Positions 29,366-38,898 of a stretch of 64,000 nt of DNA are shown piece after piece. The DNA is from Aporhodopirellula rubra. GTDB taxonomy: Bacteria; Planctomycetota; Planctomycetia; Pirellulales; Pirellulaceae. The position numbers and the translations under genes were made by a program. How positions within the stretch are numbered: position 1 is the first letter of the stretch; each line of letters starts with the position of its first letter. The DNA lies in contig NZ_JACHXU010000005.1 of assembly GCF_014192335.1 (NCBI RefSeq), positions 62,001 to 126,000 of the forward strand, read 5' to 3'. A model generated the notes under the pieces. It was not told the DNA's origin. It searched no databases and was given only the letters and a program-made list of their open reading frames with translations.

Positions 29366-30943
29366 CTACTCCGTAATCCATTCGGTGACCGGTTTCGACC
29401 ATGAGCAAATGAGTTCGTGAGGCCACTCGCGATCAGCCGGTTCATAACACAACGCACCTTCGAGGATGTTTCGTAACTCATCACTGATGGTCATATCACG
29501 TGGGAGGTCACGAGGCTCGAAACGTTCTTTTTGAATCAGCAGTGACATCCAATCCTTGCGGTCGAACAACTTCTTCCCGCTCAACATCTCGTAGGTCATG
29601 CACGCGAGAGCGTACCAGTCACCACGGGGACACACATGGTCACCTCGCAATTGTTCAGGAGGCATGTACGCGGGAGTGCCCATCACGGTATCCCCCATGA
29701 CGTCCTGACCAATCACGTTACACAAACCAAAGTCAGCGATCGCGGCGGTTCCGTCACAATTCATCAGAATGTTGGCTGGTTTGAGATCCAAATGCACGAT
29801 TTGATTTTGGTGAGCGTATTCTAAACCTGCCGTGATTTGACCGAGCAACGCTCTCACGCAGTTTTCGTCCAGTTTCCCATGACGGCGAAGCAACCTTGCC
29901 AAATCGTGGCTGTCGCACATCGGCATCACCAAAAACCGCGTCCGATAGTCGACAAAGGCATCCAAGACCGAAACGATATTGGGATGGCTGAGGTTGCGGA
30001 GCACATCGGATTCTCGCTCGAAATTCTCGATCGCTTGAGGCTCGTGGATGAACTCATGACGTAGCATTTTCAATGCAAGCGGTTGCCCCGGATGCGAGTC
30101 GCTCCGGCATTCATAGACCACGCCCATCCCTCCTCGGCTGAGACAACGGCTCAATCGATATCCGTGAATAGTTCGTCCACACAACGCGTCCACTTCACGA
30201 CTTCCCAACCGATCACTGATCAACTGACTCAGTGCGATTTCAATTTCGGGATAGGCCGTCGTGAGTTCTTTGTAGCGATCGACATCCAAACGCAGTGCCA
30301 CGAGCGGGGAGATCGCCTTCACCGTCGCGGTGCAACGTTTCCCCGTCAACAAAGACATCTCGCCGACGACGCTACCGGCGTTGCACTGGGCAAATTTCAC
30401 ATCGGCAGAGCGGACTTTCTTTGAAACTTCGAGCTGCCCGCTGACGATCACAAACAAGCCACCAGCAGTTTGGCCTTGTTTCAGCAAAACATCACCTGGG
30501 GCAAACTCAACCGATTGCAAACCGTCGTTGAGTGCGCTGGCCGCTTGTTCGGAAATCCCGGCCAACGTCGGACACTTCAACAGCGAACGTCGGGCCTGAT
30601 CGACGACGCCGTCATCTCGCCCCGCCAACGCCTTCTCGATGAATCCGTCGAGTGAATCGAAATCCACGGTCTCATCGCTCACCGGCACTGAATCCGCGAC
30701 GTCGAACGGGCAAAGTTCGCTGAGCGACAACCTCGATAAACTTTCGACGTGCGACGACCGCAAATTTCCGTCCAGGGTCAGCAACTCCGCGAACAATCGT
30801 GGGCGCAGCCTCTCGGGGGCTTTTTCGACCCAGGTCTGCAATTTCGTTCCCTGAGGACTCCGATGCCACGCGATCTCATATTCCTGACACCGCTCACGGA
30901 CTTCGGCCAGATCGTGAGGCGATAATTCAGTGACGGAATTCAC
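29366..30943 (-). CDS. Cyclic-nucleotide-binding-like Ser/Thr protein kinase
   Basis: A 525-residue soluble protein. Residues ~1-115 are helical and unassigned. Residues ~125-250 are a cNMP-binding-like domain (FAPGDVLLKQGQTAGGLFV, then VGEMSLLTGKRCTATV). Residues ~261-515 are a Ser/Thr kinase domain: Gly loop SRGGMGVVYE (269-278), Lys292, HLDLKPAN (384-391), DFG (404-406) and PPEQL (428-432). The phosphate-binding cassette has Cys204 where Arg is usual, with Arg at 203, and the catalytic loop reads HLD instead of HRD. The domain order recalls eukaryotic PKG. Catalytic Asp386, Lys292 and the DFG Asp are present, so kinase activity is plausible, while cyclic-nucleotide binding is doubtful. It is convergent with ccoS. 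Confidence 0.9.
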   Translation of the reverse strand: MNSVTELSPHDLAEVRERCQEYEIAWHRSPQGTKLQTWVEKAPERLRPRLFAELLTLDGNLRSSHVESLSRLSLSELCPFDVADSVPVSDETVDFDSLDGFIEKALAGRDDGVVDQARRSLLKCPTLAGISEQAASALNDGLQSVEFAPGDVLLKQGQTAGGLFVIVSGQLEVSKKVRSADVKFAQCNAGSVVGEMSLLTGKRCTATVKAISPLVALRLDVDRYKELTTAYPEIEIALSQLISDRLGSREVDALCGRTIHGYRLSRCLSRGGMGVVYECRSDSHPGQPLALKMLRHEFIHEPQAIENFERESDVLRNLSHPNIVSVLDAFVDYRTRFLVMPMCDSHDLARLLRRHGKLDENCVRALLGQITAGLEYAHQNQIVHLDLKPANILMNCDGTAAIADFGLCNVIGQDVMGDTVMGTPAYMPPEQLRGDHVCPRGDWYALACMTYEMLSGKKLFDRKDWMSLLIQKERFEPRDLPRDMTISDELRNILEGALCYEPADREWPHELICSWSKPVTEWITE

Positions 30944-31190
30944 GACGACTATCCGGGAATTTAGGCAAGAGAAAAGTTTGCAACCGGGAAACTCATTGCC
31001 TGTATGCTACCGCACCGATCGTCAGGAGACACGCGTCGCACTGTCACGAACTCCGTATCGATCCTTAAGGGAGCACTCTCGGCCGCCACAAGCGACTTTG
31101 GACGTTCACTGCAAGCGTCCACCACGCCCCATTGCGGCAACCGACCGTTCGTTGACGTCCCGCGTCTCAAAGGTCACCGTGCCCCAAGGG

Positions 31191-31571
31191 CTACCTAATG
31201 CGAAATCCGATTTTGCTGAGACACTCTCGGGCAGCGGTTGTGTGATCGCCTTGCAGCTCGATCAGATCTTCTTTCGCCTTCACCGTCCCACCCGTGCCGC
31301 ATGCGGTTTGCAACTGCGACAACAGAGCAGACAGGTCGTTGGCCTTCGCGGTTAATCCGTTAATCACCGTTGCCGTTCGGCCGCCTTTACGTTTCTCCGT
31401 AGTAATCCGCGCGGTTTGCTTTTCCGGCGGAATGCGGTCGGCCTCGCGTTGACGCTTTGCCTCCGCTTCAGCTTTATCGTCCGGCGTGCACTTACAATCG
31501 GTTTCGGGGAGTCCGCAAAGATCACACTCAGGTGGAATGTCAAACGGAGTCCCGGCAAAGAGTCGTGTCAT
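31191..31571 (-). CDS. SUI1/eIF1-like translation factor (YciH family)
   Basis: A 126-residue protein. The C-terminal ~75 residues match the SUI1/eIF1 fold: KRKGGRTATVINGL, then LLSQLQTACGTGGTVK, and ending GDHTTAARECLSKIGFRI. Bacterial members (YciH) can influence the fidelity of start selection in vitro but are not essential. The N-terminus has a cluster C16-x2-C19-x6-C26-x-C28 (CDLCGLPETDCKC), which could bind zinc, followed by a charged Ala/Glu/Lys/Arg linker. It lies downstream of topA and a small hypothetical gene on the same strand, with a 160-base gap, so membership of that operon is uncertain. Confidence 0.9.
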   Translation of the reverse strand: MTRLFAGTPFDIPPECDLCGLPETDCKCTPDDKAEAEAKRQREADRIPPEKQTARITTEKRKGGRTATVINGLTAKANDLSALLSQLQTACGTGGTVKAKEDLIELQGDHTTAARECLSKIGFRIR

Positions 31572-31731
31572 GAAATTTGAAGGCGTCGAGGGTTGAACGC
31601 CAAGTCCTCAGATACGTCTGGGTGCGAAATGGGTGTTGAGGAAGTCTATCAATTACGTTTGATCAAACGAGAACAGTCGACGAAACCAAGATAGGCACGT
31701 CCGCAAACGCCGACAGATTGCGAGCGATCGA

Positions 31732-32082
31732 TTAGAGCAACAAACGGTACAGTTCGAGCCGCTCAGTCCCGAGCTCGAACGCGTTGGTTTCTTGAATGCG
31801 TTTTAGGATCACATCACTGCCGACACCACGCTGGTCGAGCAGATCACGGCACTGCTGCCATGTCGGCAACCACACCATCGATTCCACCAACCGCTCGATC
31901 GTCTTGCTTCGACGCAGAAAGTGTTTCAGGTCGAGGATGAAGAAGACCCGATCGTGAAAAGGCGAATCGTGCTCAATCAACGGCTCGCCATCCCATACGA
32001 AATGCCCCGGCTGCGGCTGCCACGGCAAGCCGGCGGCTTTGAGTTCGTGAGCGAGCCGGATTTCGTCGGTGGAAAATCGCAT
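31732..32082 (-). CDS. Hypothetical protein downstream of topA
   Basis: A 116-residue protein that I do not assign to a family. The translation is protein-like throughout, starting MRFSTDEIRLAHELKAAGLPW, with several Trp residues, a FFILDLKHFLRR helix and the C-terminal FELGTERLELYRLLL. No signal peptide, membrane segment or Cys cluster is seen, so it is probably a small cytoplasmic protein. The ATG is 11 bases after the topA stop on the same strand, strongly suggesting co-transcription. A role linked to topoisomerase cannot be deduced from the sequence. Confidence 0.8.
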   Translation of the reverse strand: MRFSTDEIRLAHELKAAGLPWQPQPGHFVWDGEPLIEHDSPFHDRVFFILDLKHFLRRSKTIERLVESMVWLPTWQQCRDLLDQRGVGSDVILKRIQETNAFELGTERLELYRLLL

Positions 32083-32093
32083 GGGTTCTCGTC

Positions 32094-34832
32094 CTAAGAC
32101 TTCTTAATGATGCCCTTCTTCTTAGTCGCCTTTTTAGCTGCTTTCTTCACCGCTTTTTTCTTTGCGGCCTTCTTCTTGGTCGCCTTCTTCTTAGCAGTTT
32201 TCTTCTTCACTGCTTTCTTCTTTTTCTTCTTCGAAGGGCCCTTCGCAGCTCGTTCGGCGAGCAGATCCAAAGCGGCTTCGAATGTCACCTCTTTGGCATC
32301 AGTGCCTCGTGGAATCGACGCATTGGTCTCACCGTCGGTCGCGTAGGGGCCAAACCGGCCTTCGAGGATCTTAACTTCTTGATCCGTAACCGGGCTTTTC
32401 TTCTCGAAGGCAACGATCGGTTCCTTCGGCGCGGCGCGGCCACGTGTTTTAGGTTGCTTCAGCAGCGCGATCGCTTCGTCGAAGGTCACTTCGAGTGGTG
32501 ACATTCCGGCGGGCAGTGATCGGGTTTCCTTTTCACATTTCACGTACGGACCATAGCGTCCATCGTGTGCCATGATCGGTTCGTTGTTCTCGGGGTTGTT
32601 CCCCAAGTTCCGAGGCAACTGCAACAGTTTGCACGCGATTTCGAAGTTCACGTCTTCGGGCGCGATGCTCTTTGGAATCGACTGATTGCGTTTCTCTTCG
32701 TCATCCTTCTCACCGAGTTGGATGTACTGACCGAAGCGTCCTGCTTTGATGTAAACGTTTTTGCCCGTTTCAGGATGCACGCCGAGCGGTTCGTCTTCGC
32801 GTGCCGCCGCCTCGAACATCTCCATCGCTTTCGCGAGGGTCATTTCGTCGGGAGCCATGCCATCGAGGATGGAGGCCTTGCGATCGCCTTGTTCCAAGAA
32901 CGGACCGTATTTGCCAACACGCACGAAGACCTCTTCACGATTCTCACCCTCGGTCGGAATACCGAGCGAAAACATCGCGGTGACGCGAGGATCGATTTCT
33001 TCGATCTTCTCTTCGAGTCGCTTTTTCAAACCGACTGCGGCTTTGTGATCGGCGGGAAATTCCAAGCCTTCTTGATCACCAAAGTAGAAGCCTTTGAGAT
33101 AGGCGAGCGACTCGGCTTCCTGGCGACTGATCGTGTCGAGGAAGTCTTCCATTTGGGCCGTAAAGTCGTAATCGACGAGGGCCTCGAAGTGAGTTTCCAT
33201 CAGACGGATCACGCTGAACGCGGTCCAACTCGGAACCAGCGCGCTGCCCTTCTTGTAAACGTAATCGCGTTTTTGGATCGTTTCGATAATCGACGCGTAC
33301 GTACTCGGCCGTCCGATGCCTTTCTCTTCCAACGTTCGCGTCAGCGAGGCTTCACTGAATCGCGCGGGCGGTTGAGTGGTGTGACTCTTAGGATCCATCT
33401 CGGCAACATCGAGTGGATCACTTTCGCTGACCGGTGGCAGCAAACGTTCTTTATCGGCGAGTTCCGCTTCGGGGTCGTCGCTGCCTTCGACATAGGCACG
33501 TAGGAAACCTTCGAACAGGATACTCGTTCCCGATGCGGCGAAGGAACAATCACCACCTTCGATCGTGACACTGATGCGTTGTTTCTTCGCGTCGGCCATT
33601 TGGCAAGCGACGGTGCGTTTCCAAATCAGTTCGAACAATCGGAATTGATCACGATCGAGCTCGGACTGAACCGCGGCGGGGACACGGAACGGGGTACCGG
33701 CAGGTCGGATGGCCTCGTGAGCCTCCTGCGCGTTCTTCACTTTGCCTTTGTAGGTCCGCACGGTTTCGTGCAGGAACTGTTCACCGTATTCGGTTCGCAC
33801 CAGATCCCGCGCCGCGTTGACGGCTTCCTTCGACAGCGTCGTCGAGTCGGTACGCATGTAAGTGATGTAACCGTTCTCATAAAGTCGCTGTGCCGCCTGC
33901 ATGCAGCGTCTCGCCGTCATGCCGAGTTTGCGGTTCGCCTCCTGCTGCAATGTACTGGTCGTGAAGGGCGCCTTGGGCCGTTCGACAAACGGTTTGACTT
34001 CCACCTTCGTGACTTGGAAATCGGAACTCCGCAGACGACTGGCGAGTTCCGACGACGCGGCCTCGTCCATCTGCAACAGATCCGTGTTGATCAGTTTTCC
34101 GGTATCAGGATCAAAGTCTTTCCCCGACGGGATCTTCCGTCCCGAGACCGCATTCAGCGTCGCGGGTAGGGAGTCGCCGTCCTTGGTTGTGAAGATCGCT
34201 TCGAGATCCCAGTACGTCGCATCATGGAAGGCGATGCGTTCACGTTCGCGTTCAACGATCAAACGCACCGCGACGCTTTGGACGCGGCCGGCCGACAAAC
34301 CGGGGCCGACTTTACGCCACAACAACTGCGAGACGTCGTAACCGTAAAGCCGGTCGAGGATCCGACGAGTTTCTTGAGCCCGGACGAGTCCGTCGTCGAT
34401 TTCGCGAGGCGTATCGAGGGCGTGTTGAATCGCGTCCTTCGTGATTTCGTGGAACACCAATCGGTGAACCGGCACGGTTGGTTTCAACAATTCATACAGG
34501 TGCCAACTGATCGCTTCTCCCTCGCGGTCTTCGTCCGTCGCGAGATAGAGGCTGTCGGCATCTTTGAGAGCTTCTTTGAGCTTATCAACTTGTTTTTTCT
34601 TGTCCGCCGGCACGATATAGACCGGTTCGAAGTCCTTTTCGACGTTGACGCCGAGATAAGCCCACGGCTCTTTCTTGTACTTTTTCGGGATGTCTTTCGT
34701 TCCGCCAGGCAAATCGCGAACGTGTCCCACACTGGCTTCGACCTGGTATCCACTGCCCAAAAACTTCGAAATCGTGCGGGCTTTTGCGGGCGATTCGACG
34801 ATCACCAAACTCTTGCTGGTCGATTTAGCCAT
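32094..34832 (-). CDS. topA: DNA topoisomerase I
   Basis: A 912-residue type IA topoisomerase that relaxes negative supercoils. The TOPRIM domain shows LVIVESPAKARTISKFLG near residue 10 and ATDEDREGEAISWHL with the metal-binding acidic residues. The catalytic Tyr lies in GYITYMRTDS. The C-terminus has four Gly-Arg/Lys-Phe/Tyr-Gly-type repeats (GKYGPFLEQG, GRFGQYIQLG, GRYGPYVKC, GRFGPYATDG) in place of Cys4 zinc ribbons, as in many non-proteobacterial enzymes. It ends in a ~45-residue tail of Lys, Ala and Thr resembling histone H1, probably non-specific DNA-binding. The ATG at 34832 (MAKSTSKSLVIVE) is chosen; the frame is open to 34910. Confidence 0.96.
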   Translation of the reverse strand: MAKSTSKSLVIVESPAKARTISKFLGSGYQVEASVGHVRDLPGGTKDIPKKYKKEPWAYLGVNVEKDFEPVYIVPADKKKQVDKLKEALKDADSLYLATDEDREGEAISWHLYELLKPTVPVHRLVFHEITKDAIQHALDTPREIDDGLVRAQETRRILDRLYGYDVSQLLWRKVGPGLSAGRVQSVAVRLIVERERERIAFHDATYWDLEAIFTTKDGDSLPATLNAVSGRKIPSGKDFDPDTGKLINTDLLQMDEAASSELASRLRSSDFQVTKVEVKPFVERPKAPFTTSTLQQEANRKLGMTARRCMQAAQRLYENGYITYMRTDSTTLSKEAVNAARDLVRTEYGEQFLHETVRTYKGKVKNAQEAHEAIRPAGTPFRVPAAVQSELDRDQFRLFELIWKRTVACQMADAKKQRISVTIEGGDCSFAASGTSILFEGFLRAYVEGSDDPEAELADKERLLPPVSESDPLDVAEMDPKSHTTQPPARFSEASLTRTLEEKGIGRPSTYASIIETIQKRDYVYKKGSALVPSWTAFSVIRLMETHFEALVDYDFTAQMEDFLDTISRQEAESLAYLKGFYFGDQEGLEFPADHKAAVGLKKRLEEKIEEIDPRVTAMFSLGIPTEGENREEVFVRVGKYGPFLEQGDRKASILDGMAPDEMTLAKAMEMFEAAAREDEPLGVHPETGKNVYIKAGRFGQYIQLGEKDDEEKRNQSIPKSIAPEDVNFEIACKLLQLPRNLGNNPENNEPIMAHDGRYGPYVKCEKETRSLPAGMSPLEVTFDEAIALLKQPKTRGRAAPKEPIVAFEKKSPVTDQEVKILEGRFGPYATDGETNASIPRGTDAKEVTFEAALDLLAERAAKGPSKKKKKKAVKKKTAKKKATKKKAAKKKAVKKAAKKATKKKGIIKKS

Positions 34833-35013
34833 GAATGGGCGGGGCGTTTGGGAAAGGGGAGGACGGTGCGGACTAGAAACGTGAATTGAGGCGTTGTGAC
34901 GGAAACTCACGCAGCCGTCAACATGAGGTGACGGTTAGCCGCCACATCCTCACCATCTTGCCAGCGAGCTGATCTCGACACCCGCTCCGGCATTTACGAC
35001 AATTTCGCCACGG

Positions 35014-35028
35014 GGGCGATATTCGCCC
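35014..35028 (-). terminator. Hairpin just downstream of fabI
   Basis: A perfect 6-base stem GGGCGA (35014-35019) / TCGCCC (35023-35028) with a 3-base loop begins 3 bases beyond the fabI stop in the direction of transcription. No T-run follows on the minus strand, so it is a weak terminator or RNA-end candidate only. Confidence 0.4.
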
Positions 35029-35031
35029 GAA

Positions 35032-35859
<828 letters not shown>

Positions 35860-36039
35860 TTTTTACCTTTTCGAGCGGTTGTTTTCTGTCGGGGTTTTGC
35901 TGTTGGGGCGACCATCATCGTCACACGCGTCCACCCTCACAAGGCATCCTTGCGGAACGTTTTGGAATTTACCGTGATTGGATCACCTTCGCATCGTCTA
36001 CCAGGCAACGAGCACCGCCCCAACAAACCAGGTCCCCAC

Positions 36040-38079
36040 ATGTCGTCGCCAGTCAATCACGCCGGGCCAGCGCCAGGAGGGCAATTGTCTGATGACGAGA
36101 TCATCGTGCAGAAAATGCCTCTCCTGCTCGGCTTACTAGCGGGTGCCAAAGCCGGCAACTTAGGCGACATCCGATGCGGAGTAGTCAGTCAAAATGCGGA
36201 TCGCTGGCAAACCAGTTTCTGGACCGGAGACGAACTTCCGACGGCTCATTCATTAGCCAGCGAAGCGATCGACCGTGGTGAAATCATCACTCAAGATGCG
36301 TTCTCTGCCGTCGAAGTCGAGTCGCTCGGTATCCAACAATCGTTGACCGGCGGCGAGAACAGTCGCGTGTCATCAGGAAATGTCACTCGCGAACGATCGT
36401 CCGCCATCGACGACAGCGTCGCCCCGGGAACACCGAACGTCGCGCTGATGTTGTCGATCGGCAACGCCCCCGCTCCTCCCGCGTTGCTGCGGACGTTGGC
36501 GGTGACACTCGGACGATTCCTCGTCTTGCATCGCGACCGGCAGAACGACACTCGCCGATTGTGGCAAACATCGACCATGCTGCAAAACGCCGCTCAATGG
36601 CAACAACTCGATGACGACGACGAGTTGCTCGAGTCCGTCGCCCAGTGTGCGTGCGAAGTGCTGTCCTGTGAACGAGCGACCATCTTCCTGTGGGACAAAT
36701 CTCGCCGCCGGTTGATCGGACGCCCCGCGATCGGGATTGAAGGCGGTGTGCTCGAAGTAGAAGACGATGCCGGCATCGTGGGCGAAGTCCTCCAGAGCGG
36801 CAGCCCCCGGTGGTGGTCGGCGGGCGGCAACGACGGAGGACGCGTGAACCGCCGGATCGACCAAGCCCAGAACTTCAACACGCATTCGCTGCTCGCCGTG
36901 CCGATGGTCAACTCCCGCGACCAAATCATCGGTGTCTTCGAAGCGATCAATGCCAATCCGGACGACCATCGCAGCGGCGCGTTCGACGCTCCGGACGTGC
37001 GTACACTCTCGGAGTTAGCTCTTCACGCCGTCGTGGCAATCGACTCGCAGCGGACGCGGGTCAACCTGACTCGAACGCGAGACCGTTTGGTTTCCCAAGC
37101 CGCTGAATCGAATCCATTGATCGGCAATCATGAGTCGATCCGCGAACTCCGAACGAACGCAACCAAAGTCGCCCCGACCGACTTGAGTGTATTGGTGTTG
37201 GGGCAAAACGGGACAGGCAAAGAGGTTCTGGCTCAACACATTCATTACCAAAGCGAACGCCGAAACGGCCCCTTCGTCGCCGTTAACTGCGCGGCATTAG
37301 TCGAGTCATTACTCGAGAGTGAACTGTTCGGTCACGAGAAAGGTGCCTACACGGATGCCTCGAGTGCACGACAAGGCAAATTCGAATTGGCCAACGGCGG
37401 GACGTTGTTCCTGGACGAGGTCGGCGACATGAGCCCAGGCGGACAAGCCAAATTGCTGCGTGTGTTGGAAGAACGTGTCGTCGTCCGTGTGGGCGGGTCT
37501 CAACCGATCCCCGTCGACACCCGCGTGATCGCGGCGACCAATCAACCGCTACAAGACTTGATCGCGGCCAAACGTTTTCGAGAAGACCTGTTCTTCCGGC
37601 TCAATGTGGTTTCATTGACGTTGCCACCTCTGTCCAGCCGCGGCAGTGATGTGATGTTGCTCGCGGAACATTTCCTCGATCATTTCTGTCGGCAGATCGG
37701 CCGAGCGGTACCGAAATTCGACGAGACCTCACGCCGTGCGATGATCATGCATCCATGGCCGGGTAACGTTCGTGAACTTCGTAACACGATCGAAAGAGTC
37801 TGCTACCTCACCACGAGCGACATCATCCATGAAGAAGATTTGATGCTGCGACCAATCGAGGGAGGGATTCCAGAGTTTCCCGCCAATGCAATGCGTCACA
37901 CTTCCGGTGGCACGATTATTAACCTGAACGAGGCGACCCGTGAGTTTCAGATTGCCCATATTGAAGCGGCGATCATGGCCTGCGGCGGAAACATGACCGA
38001 CGCGGCGAGCAAACTCGGTCTTCATCGCTCGAATCTCTACCGGAAAATGCGGCAACTGGGCATGTCGACTTCTGAATAA
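36040..38079 (+). CDS. Sigma-54 interacting transcriptional regulator with GAF domain
   Basis: A 679-residue regulator. Residues ~1-180 are a variable N-terminal region. A GAF domain spans ~190-335 (ESVAQCACEVLSCERATIFLWD, NTHSLLAVPMVNSRDQIIGVF). The AAA+ domain is at ~360-600: Walker A GQNGTGKE (388-395), Walker B GGTLFLDE (453-460), and FREDLFFRLN with its Arg finger region. A Fis-type helix-turn-helix ends the protein (NMTDAASKLGLHRSNLYRKM). The sigma-54 contact loop reads GAYTDA (435-440) instead of GAFTGA. No receiver domain is present, so the GAF domain or a ligand is the likely sensor. The ATG at 36040 is chosen; the longer frame from 35680 would run into fabI. Targets are unknown. Confidence 0.9.
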   Translation: MSSPVNHAGPAPGGQLSDDEIIVQKMPLLLGLLAGAKAGNLGDIRCGVVSQNADRWQTSFWTGDELPTAHSLASEAIDRGEIITQDAFSAVEVESLGIQQSLTGGENSRVSSGNVTRERSSAIDDSVAPGTPNVALMLSIGNAPAPPALLRTLAVTLGRFLVLHRDRQNDTRRLWQTSTMLQNAAQWQQLDDDDELLESVAQCACEVLSCERATIFLWDKSRRRLIGRPAIGIEGGVLEVEDDAGIVGEVLQSGSPRWWSAGGNDGGRVNRRIDQAQNFNTHSLLAVPMVNSRDQIIGVFEAINANPDDHRSGAFDAPDVRTLSELALHAVVAIDSQRTRVNLTRTRDRLVSQAAESNPLIGNHESIRELRTNATKVAPTDLSVLVLGQNGTGKEVLAQHIHYQSERRNGPFVAVNCAALVESLLESELFGHEKGAYTDASSARQGKFELANGGTLFLDEVGDMSPGGQAKLLRVLEERVVVRVGGSQPIPVDTRVIAATNQPLQDLIAAKRFREDLFFRLNVVSLTLPPLSSRGSDVMLLAEHFLDHFCRQIGRAVPKFDETSRRAMIMHPWPGNVRELRNTIERVCYLTTSDIIHEEDLMLRPIEGGIPEFPANAMRHTSGGTIINLNEATREFQIAHIEAAIMACGGNMTDAASKLGLHRSNLYRKMRQLGMSTSE

Positions 38080-38124
38080 CGAGGCGTCTGGCAATGACGG
38101 TTACGTTTCGCGTAACCTAGTGGG

Positions 38125-38898
38125 ATGAACAATCCCAACTACTCCGCCGACGGCTACGCTGCTCGGCCGCGCGTCGAAACTATCGGCCCTCTTCGTTGTC
38201 TCGTCGTGGACGGATCGGAGGATGCTCGCATCCCGGTAATCTTGTGCCACGGCTACGGTGCTCCCGGCGACGATCTCGCGTCGCTGACTCCTCATTTGAT
38301 CGAATGGATCGGCACCGACTCGGGTGCACTTCGATTCATCTACCCTGAGGCTCCGCATGATTTGTCGGACATCGGCATGCCGGAAGGACGAGCTTGGTGG
38401 CCGCTGAATATGATGGCCCTCCAAGAACTTTTGCAAACTAATCGCTTTGACGAACTGCACGATCAAGTCCCACCGGGAATTGACGAGGCCCGTGCCGCAC
38501 TCGAGGAAACCGTCACTCAGGTGCTCGCGGATGTTCCCGAGGGCACACCTTATGTTCTCGGTGGTTTTTCGCAGGGTGCGATGTTGACGATGGATCTCGC
38601 ACTTCGCGGCAGCGTTCGACCGCCGAATATTCTTGTTCAGTTCTCCGGAACGCTCGTTTGCGAATCGTTATGGAAAAGCAAACTGGATCGCCTCGCCGAC
38701 ACGCACGTTCTGCAATCACACGGTCGCATCGACCCGATTCTTCCGTTCTCGAGTGCCGAAGCACTGCGTGACATGCTTCGCGGCGGAAACACGGAAGTCG
38801 AATTCATGGCGTTCCAAGGACCACACACGATTGAAACGGACACGCTGTTTCGGTTGGTCGAACGACTGCGTCTGTTGGCGGTCTCAACCAAGCAATGA
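38125..38898 (+). CDS. Phospholipase/carboxylesterase family alpha/beta hydrolase
   Basis: A 257-residue cytoplasmic esterase of the abhydrolase_2 (carboxylesterase/thioesterase) family. The probable triad is S149 in GGFSQGA, D203 in GRIDPILP and H234 in QGPHTI. The oxyanion-hole region is LCHGYGAPGDD (40-50). No signal peptide is present. The stop overlaps the start of the next gene as ATGA, so it is translationally coupled to the BatA-type protein, an association not explained by its usual role. The natural substrate is unknown; acyl esters or lysophospholipids are usual for the family. Confidence 0.9.
   Translation: MNNPNYSADGYAARPRVETIGPLRCLVVDGSEDARIPVILCHGYGAPGDDLASLTPHLIEWIGTDSGALRFIYPEAPHDLSDIGMPEGRAWWPLNMMALQELLQTNRFDELHDQVPPGIDEARAALEETVTQVLADVPEGTPYVLGGFSQGAMLTMDLALRGSVRPPNILVQFSGTLVCESLWKSKLDRLADTHVLQSHGRIDPILPFSSAEALRDMLRGGNTEVEFMAFQGPHTIETDTLFRLVERLRLLAVSTKQ

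Noticed and set aside
32107-32346. Plus-strand frame rich in Phe and Ala at the end of topA, looking like a membrane protein
   Set aside because: It is the complement of the Lys/Ala codon repeats of the topA tail.
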